This document shows, one piece after another, positions 24,930-34,704 of a stretch of DNA of 64,000 bases (positions are counted from its first letter, which is position 1; each line of letters starts with the position of its first letter). The DNA comes from JAIVJM01 sp963816985 (GTDB lineage: Bacteria; Acidobacteriota; Blastocatellia; Pyrinomonadales; Pyrinomonadaceae): contig CAWFMF010000004.1 in the NCBI GenBank assembly GCA_963816985.1, positions 1 through 64,000 of the forward strand, in the 5' to 3' direction. A program made the translations under genes and the position numbers. The notes beneath the pieces are model-generated. The model made no database searches. It was not told where the DNA came from and worked only from the letters and a program-made list of their open reading frames with translations.

Positions 24930-27618
24930 CTGGAAAGAAGTGGTCAGAAGGCGTCTCGCGGGTTCGGGGCTCGCGCCGCCGCGCGAGGCCGAAATCGTCG
25001 AGGAGTTGTCGCAGCACCTCGAAGACCGCTACGAGCAGTCGCTGCGGGGCGGCGCGACGGAAGAGGGGGCGCGTCACGCGGCGCTGCTCGAATTAACCGA
25101 GAGCGATTTGCTGGCGCAGGAACTGCGCCGGGTCGAGCGGCCCGAACGGCGCGAGACCGTCACACTTGGGGAACGAAGGAGAGCGAACATGTTCGGAGGT
25201 CTCTGGCAGGATTTGCGCTACGGCGTGCGGATGCTTTGGAAGAATCCCGGCTTCACCGTCGTCGCCGTCGTCGCGCTCGCCTTAGGCATCGGCGCGAACA
25301 GCGCGATCTTCAGCGTGGTCAACACAGTCCTTTTGCGCCCGCTGCCTTACAAAGACCCCGAACGGCTCGTCATGGTCTGGGAGGACAGAACCGCGCGCGG
25401 CTACCCGCGCGACACGCCCGCGCCCGCGAACTTCGTTGACTGGCGCGAACAGAACAAGGTCTTCGAGGGCATGGCGGCGATTGCCACTCACAGTCTCAAC
25501 CTGACGGGCACGGGCGAGCCGGAGAGGCTCGAAGGCAAGCGCGTCTCGGCCAGCTTCTTCCCGCTGCTCGGCGTCGAGCCCCTCCTGGGTCGCGCGTTCT
25601 CGCCCGAAGAAGACCAGCCCGGCGGGAACCGCGTGGTCGTTCTCAGTCACGGCCTCTGGCAGCGGCGGTTCGGCTCCGACCGTGGAATCCTCGGCAAGCC
25701 TCTCATCTTGAACGGCGAGAGCCACGAGGTCGTCGGCGTCATGCCGCAGCACTTCCAGTTCCCCACACGCGAAGATGAGTTGTGGGTTCCCATCGCCTTC
25801 ACGCCGCAGCAGGCCGCCGCGCGCCAGAGTCATTACTTGCTGGTCATCGCGCGCACGAAGCCCGGCGTCACCGTCGAACAGGCGCAAGCCGAGATGAGCA
25901 CCATCGGGGCGCGCCTCCAACAACAGTATCCGGCGGCGAACACAGACCTCGGCGTCGCGGTCGTCCCTTTGCACGAGCAGGTCGTGGGAGACATCAGACC
26001 GGCGCTGCTCGTCCTCTTGGGCGCGGTCGGGTTCGTGCTGTTGGTCGCCTGCGCGAACGTCGCCAACCTCCTCCTCGCAAGGGCTGCGGCGAGGCAGAAG
26101 GAGATCGCTTTGCGCGTCGCGCTCGGCGCGAGCCGGATACGTCTCGTCCGTCAATTCTTAACGGAGAGCCTTCTGCTGGCCGCGCTCGGCGGCGTGGTCG
26201 GGCTGCTGCTGTCTCTGTGGGGCGTGAATCTTTTGAAGGCGTTCATCCCGGAGAACATCTCGCAGGCCAGAGACATCGCGATTGACGGCTCGGTGCTCGG
26301 CTTCACTCTTTTGGTCTCTCTGTTGACGGGGCTGATTTTCGGTTTAGCGCCGGTCTCGCAGGCGTCCAACTTCAACCTCAACGAGACTTTGAAGGAGGGA
26401 GGCCGCGACTCGGTTTCGGGGCGGCGCGGCAACCGCATCCGTAGCATTCTGGTGGTCGCGGAGGTCGCCGTCTCGCTCGTCCTCCTCATCGGCGCGGGAC
26501 TTTTGATTAACAGCTTCCTGCGCCTGCGAGGGGTTGATCCGGGCTTCCGCGCGGACAATCTGTTGACGATGAGAGTCGTGCTCCCGGAGACGAAGTATCC
26601 CGATCAGGCGCGGCGCGCGTCCTTCTACGCGGAGTTGGTGCGGCGCGTCGAGTCGCTGCCGGGCGTGCAGTCGGCAGCCGTCACGAACTGGATTCCCTTA
26701 GTCAAACAAGGCGATTCTTCGGGCATCTCCATCGAGGGTCAGCCCGACCCCGGCCCCGGACAGAATCCGAGCGCGGTGACGAGGGTCGTCAGCCCACACT
26801 ACTTTCAGACGATGGGCATCGAGTTGTTGCAGGGCCGCCAGCTCAACGAGCAGGACAGGTCGGACTCTCCGAGGGTGATCGTCATCGGCGAAACGATGGC
26901 GCGGAAGTTCTGGCCGGGTGAAGACCCTCTGGGCAAGCGCGTCACGATGGGCGGCCCGGCGGATGCCCCTATCCCGTGGCTTGAGGTCGTCGGCGTGGTG
27001 AGGGACGTGCGGCAGTTCGAGCTGGCCGCCGAGCCGAAGCCGCAGATGTACGTGCCCTTCGAGCAGCCCGTCTTTTTCCGACCGAGCCATCTCGTCTTAA
27101 AGACGAGCGTCGAGCCGGGCGGCCTCGCGGCGGCGGTGCGCAAGACCGTGTGGGAGATAGACCGTGACCAGCCCGTCTCCAACATCCGCACGATGGGAGA
27201 GGTGCTTTCGGAATCAATCGCGCGGCAGCGTTTCAGCATGCTCCTGTTCGGCATCTTCGCGGCGGTGGCGCTGGTCTTAGCGGCGGTCGGCATCTACGGC
27301 GTGATGAGCTACTCGGTCGCGCAAAGGACGCACGAGATAGGCATCCGCATGGCGCTCGGCGCGCAGGCGCGCGACGTGCTCAAGCTGACGGTCTGGCGTG
27401 GCTTGAAGCTCGTCCTCATCGGCATCGTGCTCGGTCTGGCGGCGGCCTTCGCGCTGACGCGTGTGATGACGAGCCTGCTCTTCGGCGTGAGCCCGACCGA
27501 CCCGGCGACCTTAGCCGTCATCTCCGTCGTGCTCATCAGCGTGGCCCTCTTAGCGAGCTACGTCCCGGCGCGACGCGCCACAAAGGTTGATCCGATGATC
27601 GCTCTGCGGTATGAATAA
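24922..27618 (+). CDS. ADOP-family ABC transporter permease (MacB/FtsX duplication)
   Basis: 898 residues. About 100 N-terminal residues form the permease prefix domain typical of this family. Two copies of MacB-type periplasmic domain plus FtsX permease domain follow. Membrane helices appear near VVAVVALALGIGANSAIFSV, then LLVLLGAVGFVLLVACANVA and a repeat near LFGIFAAVALVLAAVGIYGV. The motifs ALRVALGASRIRLVRQF and IGIRMALGAQARDVLKL mark the duplicated FtsX domains. No ATPase is adjacent, which is normal for these 'orphan' permeases. It forms a two-gene operon with PadR. The substrate is unknown; export of drugs, peptides or lipids is likely. Confidence 0.93.
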   Translation: MPDWKEVVRRRLAGSGLAPPREAEIVEELSQHLEDRYEQSLRGGATEEGARHAALLELTESDLLAQELRRVERPERRETVTLGERRRANMFGGLWQDLRYGVRMLWKNPGFTVVAVVALALGIGANSAIFSVVNTVLLRPLPYKDPERLVMVWEDRTARGYPRDTPAPANFVDWREQNKVFEGMAAIATHSLNLTGTGEPERLEGKRVSASFFPLLGVEPLLGRAFSPEEDQPGGNRVVVLSHGLWQRRFGSDRGILGKPLILNGESHEVVGVMPQHFQFPTREDELWVPIAFTPQQAAARQSHYLLVIARTKPGVTVEQAQAEMSTIGARLQQQYPAANTDLGVAVVPLHEQVVGDIRPALLVLLGAVGFVLLVACANVANLLLARAAARQKEIALRVALGASRIRLVRQFLTESLLLAALGGVVGLLLSLWGVNLLKAFIPENISQARDIAIDGSVLGFTLLVSLLTGLIFGLAPVSQASNFNLNETLKEGGRDSVSGRRGNRIRSILVVAEVAVSLVLLIGAGLLINSFLRLRGVDPGFRADNLLTMRVVLPETKYPDQARRASFYAELVRRVESLPGVQSAAVTNWIPLVKQGDSSGISIEGQPDPGPGQNPSAVTRVVSPHYFQTMGIELLQGRQLNEQDRSDSPRVIVIGETMARKFWPGEDPLGKRVTMGGPADAPIPWLEVVGVVRDVRQFELAAEPKPQMYVPFEQPVFFRPSHLVLKTSVEPGGLAAAVRKTVWEIDRDQPVSNIRTMGEVLSESIARQRFSMLLFGIFAAVALVLAAVGIYGVMSYSVAQRTHEIGIRMALGAQARDVLKLTVWRGLKLVLIGIVLGLAAAFALTRVMTSLLFGVSPTDPATLAVISVVLISVALLASYVPARRATKVDPMIALRYE

Positions 27619-27677
27619 GTCGCTCTGTTCAGGCTTCGAGCCGCCGGAAGAACTTGAGAGACAGACCGCAGACTTTC

Positions 27678-28886
27678 ATGGAAGCTTCTTCAACAGACAA
27701 ACTCCGCCCCATGCCGGAGCGGGTGCGAGAATTCATCAGCGCGGAAGTGTATCCGCTGGAGCGGGACTTCCTGCGCAAGCCCTTCCGCGAGCTTGTGCCC
27801 GCGCTCGAAGAGAAGCGGCGGCGGGTGAAGTCACTGGGTCTGTGGTCGCCGCACCTGCCGGAAGAGTACGGCGGGCCGGGCCTGACGCTCTCGGAGTTCG
27901 CGCTCGTGAGCGAGGAGTTGGGCCGCACGCCCGTCGGCCATTACCTCTTCAACTGTCAGGCCCCGGACATCGGGAACATGGAAGTCCTGATGTCGCACGC
28001 CACCGGGGAGCAGAAGGAGACCTACCTCTGGCCGCTCATCCGTGGAGAGGTGCGGAGCTGCTTCTCCATGACCGAGCCGGAGCACCCCGGCTCGAATCCC
28101 ACATGGATGAGCACGCGGGCCGAGAAGGACGGCGGCGACTACGTCATCAACGGCCACAAGTGGTTCACCTCCTCGGCTGAGGGCGCGGCCTTCGCCATCG
28201 TCATGGCGGTGACGAACCCCGAAGCGCCGAGCCCGCATAAGCGCGCGAGCCAGATTATCGTCCCGACCTCGACCGAGGGCTTCCGCTTCGTCCGCAACAT
28301 CCGTGTCATGGGCGACGAGGGGAGCGACTACGCGAGCCACGCCGAGATTCTTTACGAGAACTGCCGCGTGCCGCAGAGCAATCTTCTGGGTCGCGAGGGC
28401 GAAGGCTTCCTCATCGCGCAGGAGCGTCTGGGGCCGGGCCGCATCCACCACTGCATGCGCTGGATAGGCATCTGCGAGCGCGCCTTCGACTTGATGTGCG
28501 ACTACGCCGCTCACCGGGAGCTTTCGCCCGGCGTGCTTCTCGGAAGCCGCCAGAGCGTGCAGGAATGGATCGCCGAGAGCCGCGCCGAGATTAACGCCGC
28601 GCGCCTCCTCGTCCTCCACACCGCCGCGCGCATTGACTCGGAGGGCGCAGCCGCCGCGCGCGAGGACATCTCGCTCATCAAATTCTTCGTCGCGGGCATC
28701 CTGCAAAAAGTCTTAGACCGCGCCATACAGGTTCAGGGCGCGCGGGGCTTGACCGACGCCACGCCCCTCTCCTACTGGTACGCGCACGAGCGCGCGGCGC
28801 GCATCTACGACGGCCCCGACGAAGTGCACAAGACGGTCGTCGCCCGCAGCGTGCTCAGGAAGTACGGCGTCGAGGTGTCATCTTAA
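27678..28886 (+). CDS. Acyl-CoA dehydrogenase family protein (ACAD10/11-like)
   Basis: 402 residues from ATG 27678. The full ACAD fold is visible: an N-terminal helical domain, the FAD loop SCFSMTEPEHPGSNPTWMST, VINGHKWFTSSAEGA, the GEGFLIAQERLGPGRIHHC stretch, and the C-terminal QVQGARGLTDATPLSYWYAH with IYDGPDEVHKTVVARSVL. The catalytic Glu position after the IYDGPDE turn fits long-chain ACADs. The phosphotransferase gene about 150 bp downstream is the usual partner; in eukaryotic ACAD10/11 the two activities are fused and process 4-hydroxy-acyl-CoAs. I infer a similar hydroxy-fatty-acid role here. Confidence 0.9.
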   Translation: MEASSTDKLRPMPERVREFISAEVYPLERDFLRKPFRELVPALEEKRRRVKSLGLWSPHLPEEYGGPGLTLSEFALVSEELGRTPVGHYLFNCQAPDIGNMEVLMSHATGEQKETYLWPLIRGEVRSCFSMTEPEHPGSNPTWMSTRAEKDGGDYVINGHKWFTSSAEGAAFAIVMAVTNPEAPSPHKRASQIIVPTSTEGFRFVRNIRVMGDEGSDYASHAEILYENCRVPQSNLLGREGEGFLIAQERLGPGRIHHCMRWIGICERAFDLMCDYAAHRELSPGVLLGSRQSVQEWIAESRAEINAARLLVLHTAARIDSEGAAAAREDISLIKFFVAGILQKVLDRAIQVQGARGLTDATPLSYWYAHERAARIYDGPDEVHKTVVARSVLRKYGVEVSS

Positions 28887-28899
28887 GAGCACATTTAAA

Positions 28900-28998
28900 C
28901 TGTAGGGGCAGGGCAAGTCCGCGGCCCGCCGACTTTCGTTAATAATCGAGTTGCGTGTCACCGAACCGGCGGGCCGCGGACTTGCCCTGCCCCTACAG
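28900..28998. repeat. Hairpin repeat, GTAGGGGCAGGGC family (copy 1)
   Basis: Arms 28900-28931 and 28967-28998 are perfect 32-bp reverse complements (CTGTAGGGGCAGGGCAAGTC ...) around a 35-base loop. It separates the acyl-CoA dehydrogenase gene from its phosphotransferase partner. A diverged second copy is at 54656-54732. Confidence 0.92.
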
Positions 28999-29036
28999 AC
29001 TTCACGCACGCTGAGTTGAAACCCACTCCAAGTCTT

Positions 29037-30141
29037 ATGTCGTCGGAGACAAACGCGCAGGAAGACTTCAGCGACAGGTCGCGCTCCGTCCGCGAGGGCG
29101 AAGGGCTCGACGGCGCGCGGCTCCTCGCGTACCTGCGCGAACAGTTGCCGGACATCGAAGGGCCGCTCGTGGTCGAGCAGTTCCCTTCGGGCTTCTCGAA
29201 TCTCACATACCTTTTGCGCGCGGGCGAACAGGAGTTCGTGCTCCGCCGCCCGCCCGTCGGCGCGAAGATTAAGACGGCGCACGACATGGGGCGCGAGTAC
29301 CGCATCCTCTCGCACCTCCGTCCGGTCTTCCCGAAAGTCCCGCGCACAATTCTCTTCTGCGAAGACGAATCTATCATCGGCGCTCCGTTCTACTTGATGG
29401 AGCGCGTCCGTGGAATCATCCTGCGCGCCCAACCGCCTGAAGGGTTAACTCTCACGCCCGAAGTGATGCGGAGACTTTCGGAGGCGTTCGTCGGGAACCT
29501 CGTCGAGATTCACGGGGTTGATTACGAGGCGGCGGGGCTCGGAGAGTTGGGACGCCCCGAAGGCTACGTCCGCAGGCAGGTCGAGGGCTGGACGAAAAGG
29601 TATTACAACGCGCGCACCGACGACGTGCCCTCGATTGAAAATCTGGCCTCGTGGCTCGCCGCGAACACGCCGCCGGATTCAAGCCGGGGCGCGCTCATTC
29701 ACAACGACTACAAGTACGACAACGTCGTCCTCGCGCCTGACAACCTCTCGAAAGTATCTGGCCGTGCTCGACTGGGAGATGGCGACCGTCGGCGACCCCT
29801 TGATGGACTTCGGGACGACGCTCGGTTACTGGGTGGACGCCGACGACCCCGCCGAGTGGAGGCTTTTCGGGTTCGGGCTGACGACGCTCGAAGGCAGTTT
29901 TACCCGCCGCGAAGTGGTCGAGTATTACGAGCGCCGGACGGGGCGCACGCTCCCCGACCCGGTTTTTTATTACGCCTACGGGCTCCTCAAAATCGCCGTC
30001 ATCGTGCAGCAGATTTACTTTCGTTACCGGCAGGGCTTAACGAAGGACGCGCGTTTCGCCGGGCTCGGCCAACTCGTCCGCGCGTGCGGCGACCTCGCAG
30101 GGCGCGCCATCGAAAGAGACCGCATCGAACGCCTCGGCTAG
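29037..30141 (+). CDS. Aminoglycoside-phosphotransferase-fold kinase (ACAD10/11 N-domain-like), one frameshift
   Basis: The product has the APH-type kinase core: PSGFSNLTYLLRAGEQEFVL (P-loop-like region), LRRPPVGAKIKTAHDMGREY, the catalytic loop LIHNDYKYDNVVLAPDNL, and the metal-binding LDWEMATVGDPLMDFG. The first frame breaks at about 29750 inside GAAAG, and removing one A joins DNLSK to YLAVLDWEMA, giving a single protein of about 367 residues of normal length. It is probably an assembly indel rather than a dead gene. It pairs with the acyl-CoA dehydrogenase just upstream. In the ACAD10/11 system this domain phosphorylates the hydroxyl of 4-hydroxy-acyl groups. Confidence 0.85.
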
Positions 30142-30176
30142 ACCTCTGTAGTTAACCCCAATATTAATTTCGTCAC

Positions 30177-30632
30177 TCACTTCGACGGGCTGAGAGTCCC
30201 GTTCGCGTTCACGCGGAAACGCAGCGGGTCGCCCGTGGCTTGCAGCGTGAGGTGCGTGCCGCCGCCGACTTTGTGCATGGCGTAGACGCGCGCCTCGTGC
30301 TCACCGACGGCAAGCGACGAGACGTTGAAGGTGTAGCCGCAACGCTCGTCCTTCGTCCACCCCGCCGCCGCCACATCCGGGCGCGGGAGGTCGGCCAACT
30401 TGTGTCCTACGAAACGCTCGTCAACGTAGAGCTGCACCTCGACGGGGCCGCTCGTCCCTTCCCGGTCAACCGCCCAACCCGAAATCGAACGCGCCGCCGC
30501 CGTCACTTCGCCCCAACCGCTGAAGCGCGGCGGGAAAAAGACGTGATGCAGATAGACCGAGGCCGCCCCGACCAAGAGCGTCGCGGCGAGCGGTATCCCG
30601 ATGAGCAAGTGCGTCCTCAAGTGTCGAGCCAT
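30177..30632 (-). CDS. Membrane-anchored Ig-like/beta-sandwich protein, unknown
   Basis: 151 residues from ATG 30632. One N-terminal membrane helix (LIGIPLAATLLVGAASVYLH) anchors an extracytoplasmic beta-rich domain. The stretch GWAVDREGTSGPVEVQLYVD and VGEHEARVYAMHKVGGG resemble small 'glycoside-binding or cadherin-like' sandwich domains found in bacterial surface proteins, but I do not assign a family. It is convergent with the kinase gene, 35 bp away. A longer upstream frame is Arg-rich and unlikely. Confidence 0.6.
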   Translation of the reverse strand: MARHLRTHLLIGIPLAATLLVGAASVYLHHVFFPPRFSGWGEVTAAARSISGWAVDREGTSGPVEVQLYVDERFVGHKLADLPRPDVAAAGWTKDERCGYTFNVSSLAVGEHEARVYAMHKVGGGTHLTLQATGDPLRFRVNANGTLSPSK

Positions 30633-30892
30633 GCGCCGCTTCTTTATAACACGCGCGAACACAACGGCCCTCCGTCGTGCGAGGCCGGAGGACGAAGCAT
30701 AACTATTGACACGCGGGGCGCGCGCGGAATATCTTCGCGGCGTCTTACGCAACACGCTCGACCGCCGAAGCGACTTGCGGCGCGGCGTCTCACACGACCA
30801 AAGCCGCGCTCCCGAATTTTCAACACTTCCAAGCCGTCCGCCGTCAGCCCGCTTGAAGGCCGCGAGCGGGCGACCCATCGAAAACCATCTTT

Positions 30893-33800
30893 ATGGGCGA
30901 GCGCGCACCCAAAGTGAATCAGCCCCGCCGCGCGGAGACTCCCGCCCACGGCGGGCCGAAGGCCGCGACGAACGCGAAGCGGTTGTCTTCGCGCTCCGCC
31001 GCCCCAGCAGTCGTCGAGGAGGTCTTGCGCTCGCAAGGCCAACCGCTCGACCCGCCCACGCGCGGCCTCATGGAGACGCGCTTCGGCCACGACTTCAGCC
31101 GCGTCGGCGTCCACACGGACGCGCGCGCCGCCGAAGCCGCTTCAACTATTAATGCCCGCGCCTTCACGCTCAACCACAACATCGTCTTCGGCGCGGGCGA
31201 GTACGCGCCGCGGACTCACGCCGGTCGCTGGCTCATCTCGCACGAACTGGCGCACGTCGTCCAACAGACGGGCGGCGTCGCCGCGCTCGACGCCCCGCAA
31301 CGCCTCGGACTCTCTCTCGCATCGGCGACGCCCGCGATGCCGCCGAGTCCGAGGCGGCGCGCGCCGCCGACTCTCTCGTGCGCGGCGGCTTCGCTCTCCG
31401 GCAGACGACGCAGCACGGCGAGGCCGTCATCCGCCGCCAGCCCGCGTCGGAAGGCGAGCGCCTTCGGCGGGCGACGCGGGGTGGAGAAGGCCCGCGAGGA
31501 AGTCGAAAAGCTTTTCGCCGCATACGGTAAGAAGAAGTACAAGACGAAAGGCGGGGGCGACGAGTTCGACCCGGAGGCTTTGGAGGACGCGGCGGCCATC
31601 AAAGCCGCGCTCACCTCGGACGGGCGGAAGTACCTGCGTTCGGAGGCGGGGCTCTCGACTCCTCAAAGGTCTTCAGGGTCAGCCGGAAGGCCACGCGCTC
31701 GCACTGTTCTCGAAGTCCTGGCTGGGGGCCGAAGACTTGTCGAAGTTGAAGGCCGAAGCCTCGGCGGAGAGCGGGGCGTCAAGGAACTCTTTAAGCTGAT
31801 CGAGCCGCTGCTGGATAAGACCTACAACCCGCCTGCCCCTGAAACGCAAGCGGAGACGGAGGCGGGCGACGAGCAGAGCACGGCTGGCCCGCCCCCGCCC
31901 GGAAAGGTTTAGGGTGGCGTCGGCGTTTGAGGCGTTGGCAGAAAGCCCTCTTCAGCAAGGCGGGCCGCCGCCCGCCAAGACCAGCTTCAAGCGGTACGAC
32001 CGGAGGCGCTCAAGGATTGCTTCTCCGCCATCGGGAAGCTCTCGGATGAAGCGAGGAAGTATCTGAGGTCGGAGGGCGGCGCGGAGTTATTGAACAAGCT
32101 GGCGCTCAAACCCGAAGGGCACGCGCTCCGCCTGTTCGCCGAGAACTGGCGCTCCGCCAAACGCTGCCACGAAGAGGAGCGAACGGCGACTCGCCCGGTT
32201 CCAGACGCACTACGGCGAGCGGCTCGGCAAGTTCAGCTACAAGGCTTGAAGGAGCAGGCGAGCGACGAGAACCTCCCGGCCACGTCAAAGCCCCGCCAAG
32301 CCCGCGGGCGAGACGGCTGCCGAGTCCGGAAGAAGACAGATCGAGGACGCGAAGCTCGAAGACCCCGCCTACGCGGCATCCAAGGAAGCGGAGCAGGACA
32401 TCGAGGACCTCGAAAGCCGTCCGCGGCGATGGTCGCGGGCGGTCGAGGGCGACCTCTTGAGCCACTGGCGCGTCAGCCGTCTCTTCAGCAAGGCGCGCGG
32501 CGTGGCCCTTAACCCTTACCTCCACAAGCGGGCCCGCGCCGCGTTCCTCGACCCGCGGTCAACCTAGCTGCCCGGCGCGGGGGCGCTGCCCGGCGTGGAA
32601 GCGACCGGCGACTCGCCGGGGATACCTCCGAAGGAAGCGGCGCAGACGCCCGCCGGGCTCATCCTCAACATGAACCGGGAATGGCAGAGCATCGCCCATC
32701 GCCCTGGGCAAGCTCCCGGCGTGACGTCTGGAATGGCCACCAGACCGGTCACGCCGGGCAACATCCTCTTCGGGGAAAAGGCGCTCAAGCCCGAAATGCT
32801 CAAGAGCTTCGGCGCCGACATCAAGTGGGACTTCGGCAGGAAGGAAAGCCCTTGGAAGTTGGAAACTGGAAGAACAAGTACACACACGCCTCGCCGCCGG
32901 ACGAAGCGGCACGAAGCCCGGCGGCGAGGTCAAGCCGACCGGCGTCTCGTTCAAGGGCAACGTCGAGATCGGCCAGAAGGACAAGACGACCGAGGAACCC
33001 GTGCGAGACACTTCACCGGCAAGCTCGACTACGAGTGCAAGGCGGGCGCGCTTCAAGGCGGGCTGACTTCGGGCCAGAAGTTCGGCGACAAGAAGGGCTC
33101 CGCCACCTTCTCGGAGGGCTACGAGCAGGAAGCGGAAGGCAACCTCATATCTTTCGGCGCGGACGATAAAGACCGACATCTTCACCGCGATGCTGGCCCT
33201 ATAACTTCCCGCGGGACGCGGCCAAGAAGGCCGACGGCGGAGACCACCGAGATCGGCCTCGGCGCGAAAATCCCCGTGGGCGAGAAGTGGAAAAATCGAG
33301 GACGCTCTCGGCGGACGCCGACATCACGACGAACTTACTGAGCAAGGACCACGACGCAGATGGGCTCGCGGACAAGGAGTTCATGAAGGGGCTCGCGGGC
33401 TTCCTCGATACGACGACCCGAAGGAGTTCATCAAAGCGGCCTTCGGCTAGCCAGCTCGAACTCGGCTACCAGATGCAGAAGGAGGACTTCGCGTTCGCCC
33501 TCAAGAAGACCTGGGAGGAACGTCTCCGTTTACCTCGGAGCCTCGTTCGGCCTGAGCGGCGGTAAGCCCGCCCTCGCCGAAGGCGTCCTCGGCGTCAGGG
33601 CCAACGTGCACGCCAACAAAAAATACGGCCTCTTCCTGGAGGGCGAGCTACGGCCAGGGCTTCGGCCCCGCCGCCGCTAAGAACTACGGGGTGACGGCGG
33701 GCATAACTTCCGCAAGGAAGTCGCGCGAGCTCGGCGGATACGCCACGAATGACCCGGCCAACGCGTTCGGCCTCGAGTTCGTCACAAACCTTCGACCCCG

Positions 33801-33906
33801 CCACATGGCTCAAGCGGAAGCGTTGAAGGAAACACCCGTCGGCCAAGCTCGCCGGACTATCCCCTTCAGCGTCAAACGCTCCGAGCCGGAATCCTGTCGG
33901 TACTGA
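30893..33906 (+). pseudogene. DUF4157 (eCIS-associated) protein gene, broken into many frames
   Basis: The first 128 residues from ATG 30893 are a good DUF4157 domain: GLMETRFGHDFSRVGVHTDA, INARAFTLNHNIVFGAGEY and the HExxH site in ISHELAHVVQQTGG (residues 117-121). After that, protein-like sequence jumps frame repeatedly: DSLVRGGFALRQTTQHGEAV (about 31370), AREEVEKLFAAYGKKKYKT, GQPEGHALALFSKSWLGAED, KLALKPEGHALRLFAENW (32090 on), NVEIGQKDKTTEEPVRD, LDYECKAGALQGGLTSGQKF and YLGASFGLSGGKPALAEGV. I count at least ten breaks over 3 kb. The unit EAL...RKYLRSE..LL..L...PEGHALxLF occurs twice, an internal duplication. DUF4157 proteins are typical cargo or accessory proteins of extracellular contractile injection systems. 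Confidence 0.75.
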
Positions 33907-33921
33907 TGACGGACGTCGCCT

Positions 33922-34704
33922 TCAGATGAAGGTCTGCCCGTAGTCGCAGTATTCGACGATGGGGCACTGTCCGCACAAGGGTTCGCGGGGGCGGCAGAGG
34001 GCGCGCCCGTGGCGGATGAGGTTGACGTGGAAGGAGTAGAATTTTCCTGTGGGGACGAGGCGGCTGAGAATGTCGTGGGCGCGGGCGTCGGTGCATTTCT
34101 GGGGGATGAGGCCGACGCGGCGGAGGATGCGGAAGATGTGCGTGTCGAGGGGGAAGACATCCTTGCGGCAGGCGAAGAGGAGCGTGCAGGCGACGGTCTT
34201 CGGGCCGATGCCGCGGAAGCGTGAAAGGTATTCGACGGCCTCTTCGGTCGTCACGTCGTGGAGGAAGGAGAGGTCGAGCGAGCCGCGCTCGTCCTTAATC
34301 TGCCGGAGCAGTTGGCGGATGACGGCGGCCTTCTGGTTGGCGAGGCCGCCGGGGCGGATGGTGTCGGCGAGGGTTGACTCGCGGGCGCGCAGCACGGCGT
34401 CCCACGTGGGGAAGCGTTTTTTGAGGGCGGCGAAGGTGCGCTCGCTGTTGGTGTCGCTCGTCGCCTGCGAGAGGATGACGCCGACGAGCATGTCGAGCGG
34501 GTCGGCGCGTTCCGCACGGCGGTTGACGGGGACGCCGTAGGTGCGCTCAAGGTTCTGGATGATGTAGCGGAGCGGCTTCTCGTCGCCGGAGTCTCCGGGC
34601 GAGTCGTCAAAAGAGACAAAACGCGCGTCCGCCTCTTCCGGCCTCAACCCTTCAGCCTCTTCCTCAGCCCGCCTGCTCTTTCGACGCCGCGATGACGCGC
34701 TCAT
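33922..34704 (-). CDS. nth: Endonuclease III (HhH-GPD DNA glycosylase/AP lyase)
   Basis: Base-excision repair enzyme for oxidised pyrimidines. The helix-hairpin-helix with catalytic Lys is YLSRFRGIGPKTVACTLLFA, and the catalytic Asp lies in VFPLDTHIFRILRRVG. The C-terminal 4Fe-4S loop has the right spacing, C-x6-C-x2-C-x5-C, in LCRPREPLCGQCPIVEYC. At 260 residues it has a longer charged N-terminus than E. coli Nth. Its start overlaps the end of bshA by about 40 bp, so translational coupling is likely; a start further in is possible. Confidence 0.93.
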   Translation of the reverse strand: MSASSRRRKSRRAEEEAEGLRPEEADARFVSFDDSPGDSGDEKPLRYIIQNLERTYGVPVNRRAERADPLDMLVGVILSQATSDTNSERTFAALKKRFPTWDAVLRARESTLADTIRPGGLANQKAAVIRQLLRQIKDERGSLDLSFLHDVTTEEAVEYLSRFRGIGPKTVACTLLFACRKDVFPLDTHIFRILRRVGLIPQKCTDARAHDILSRLVPTGKFYSFHVNLIRHGRALCRPREPLCGQCPIVEYCDYGQTFI

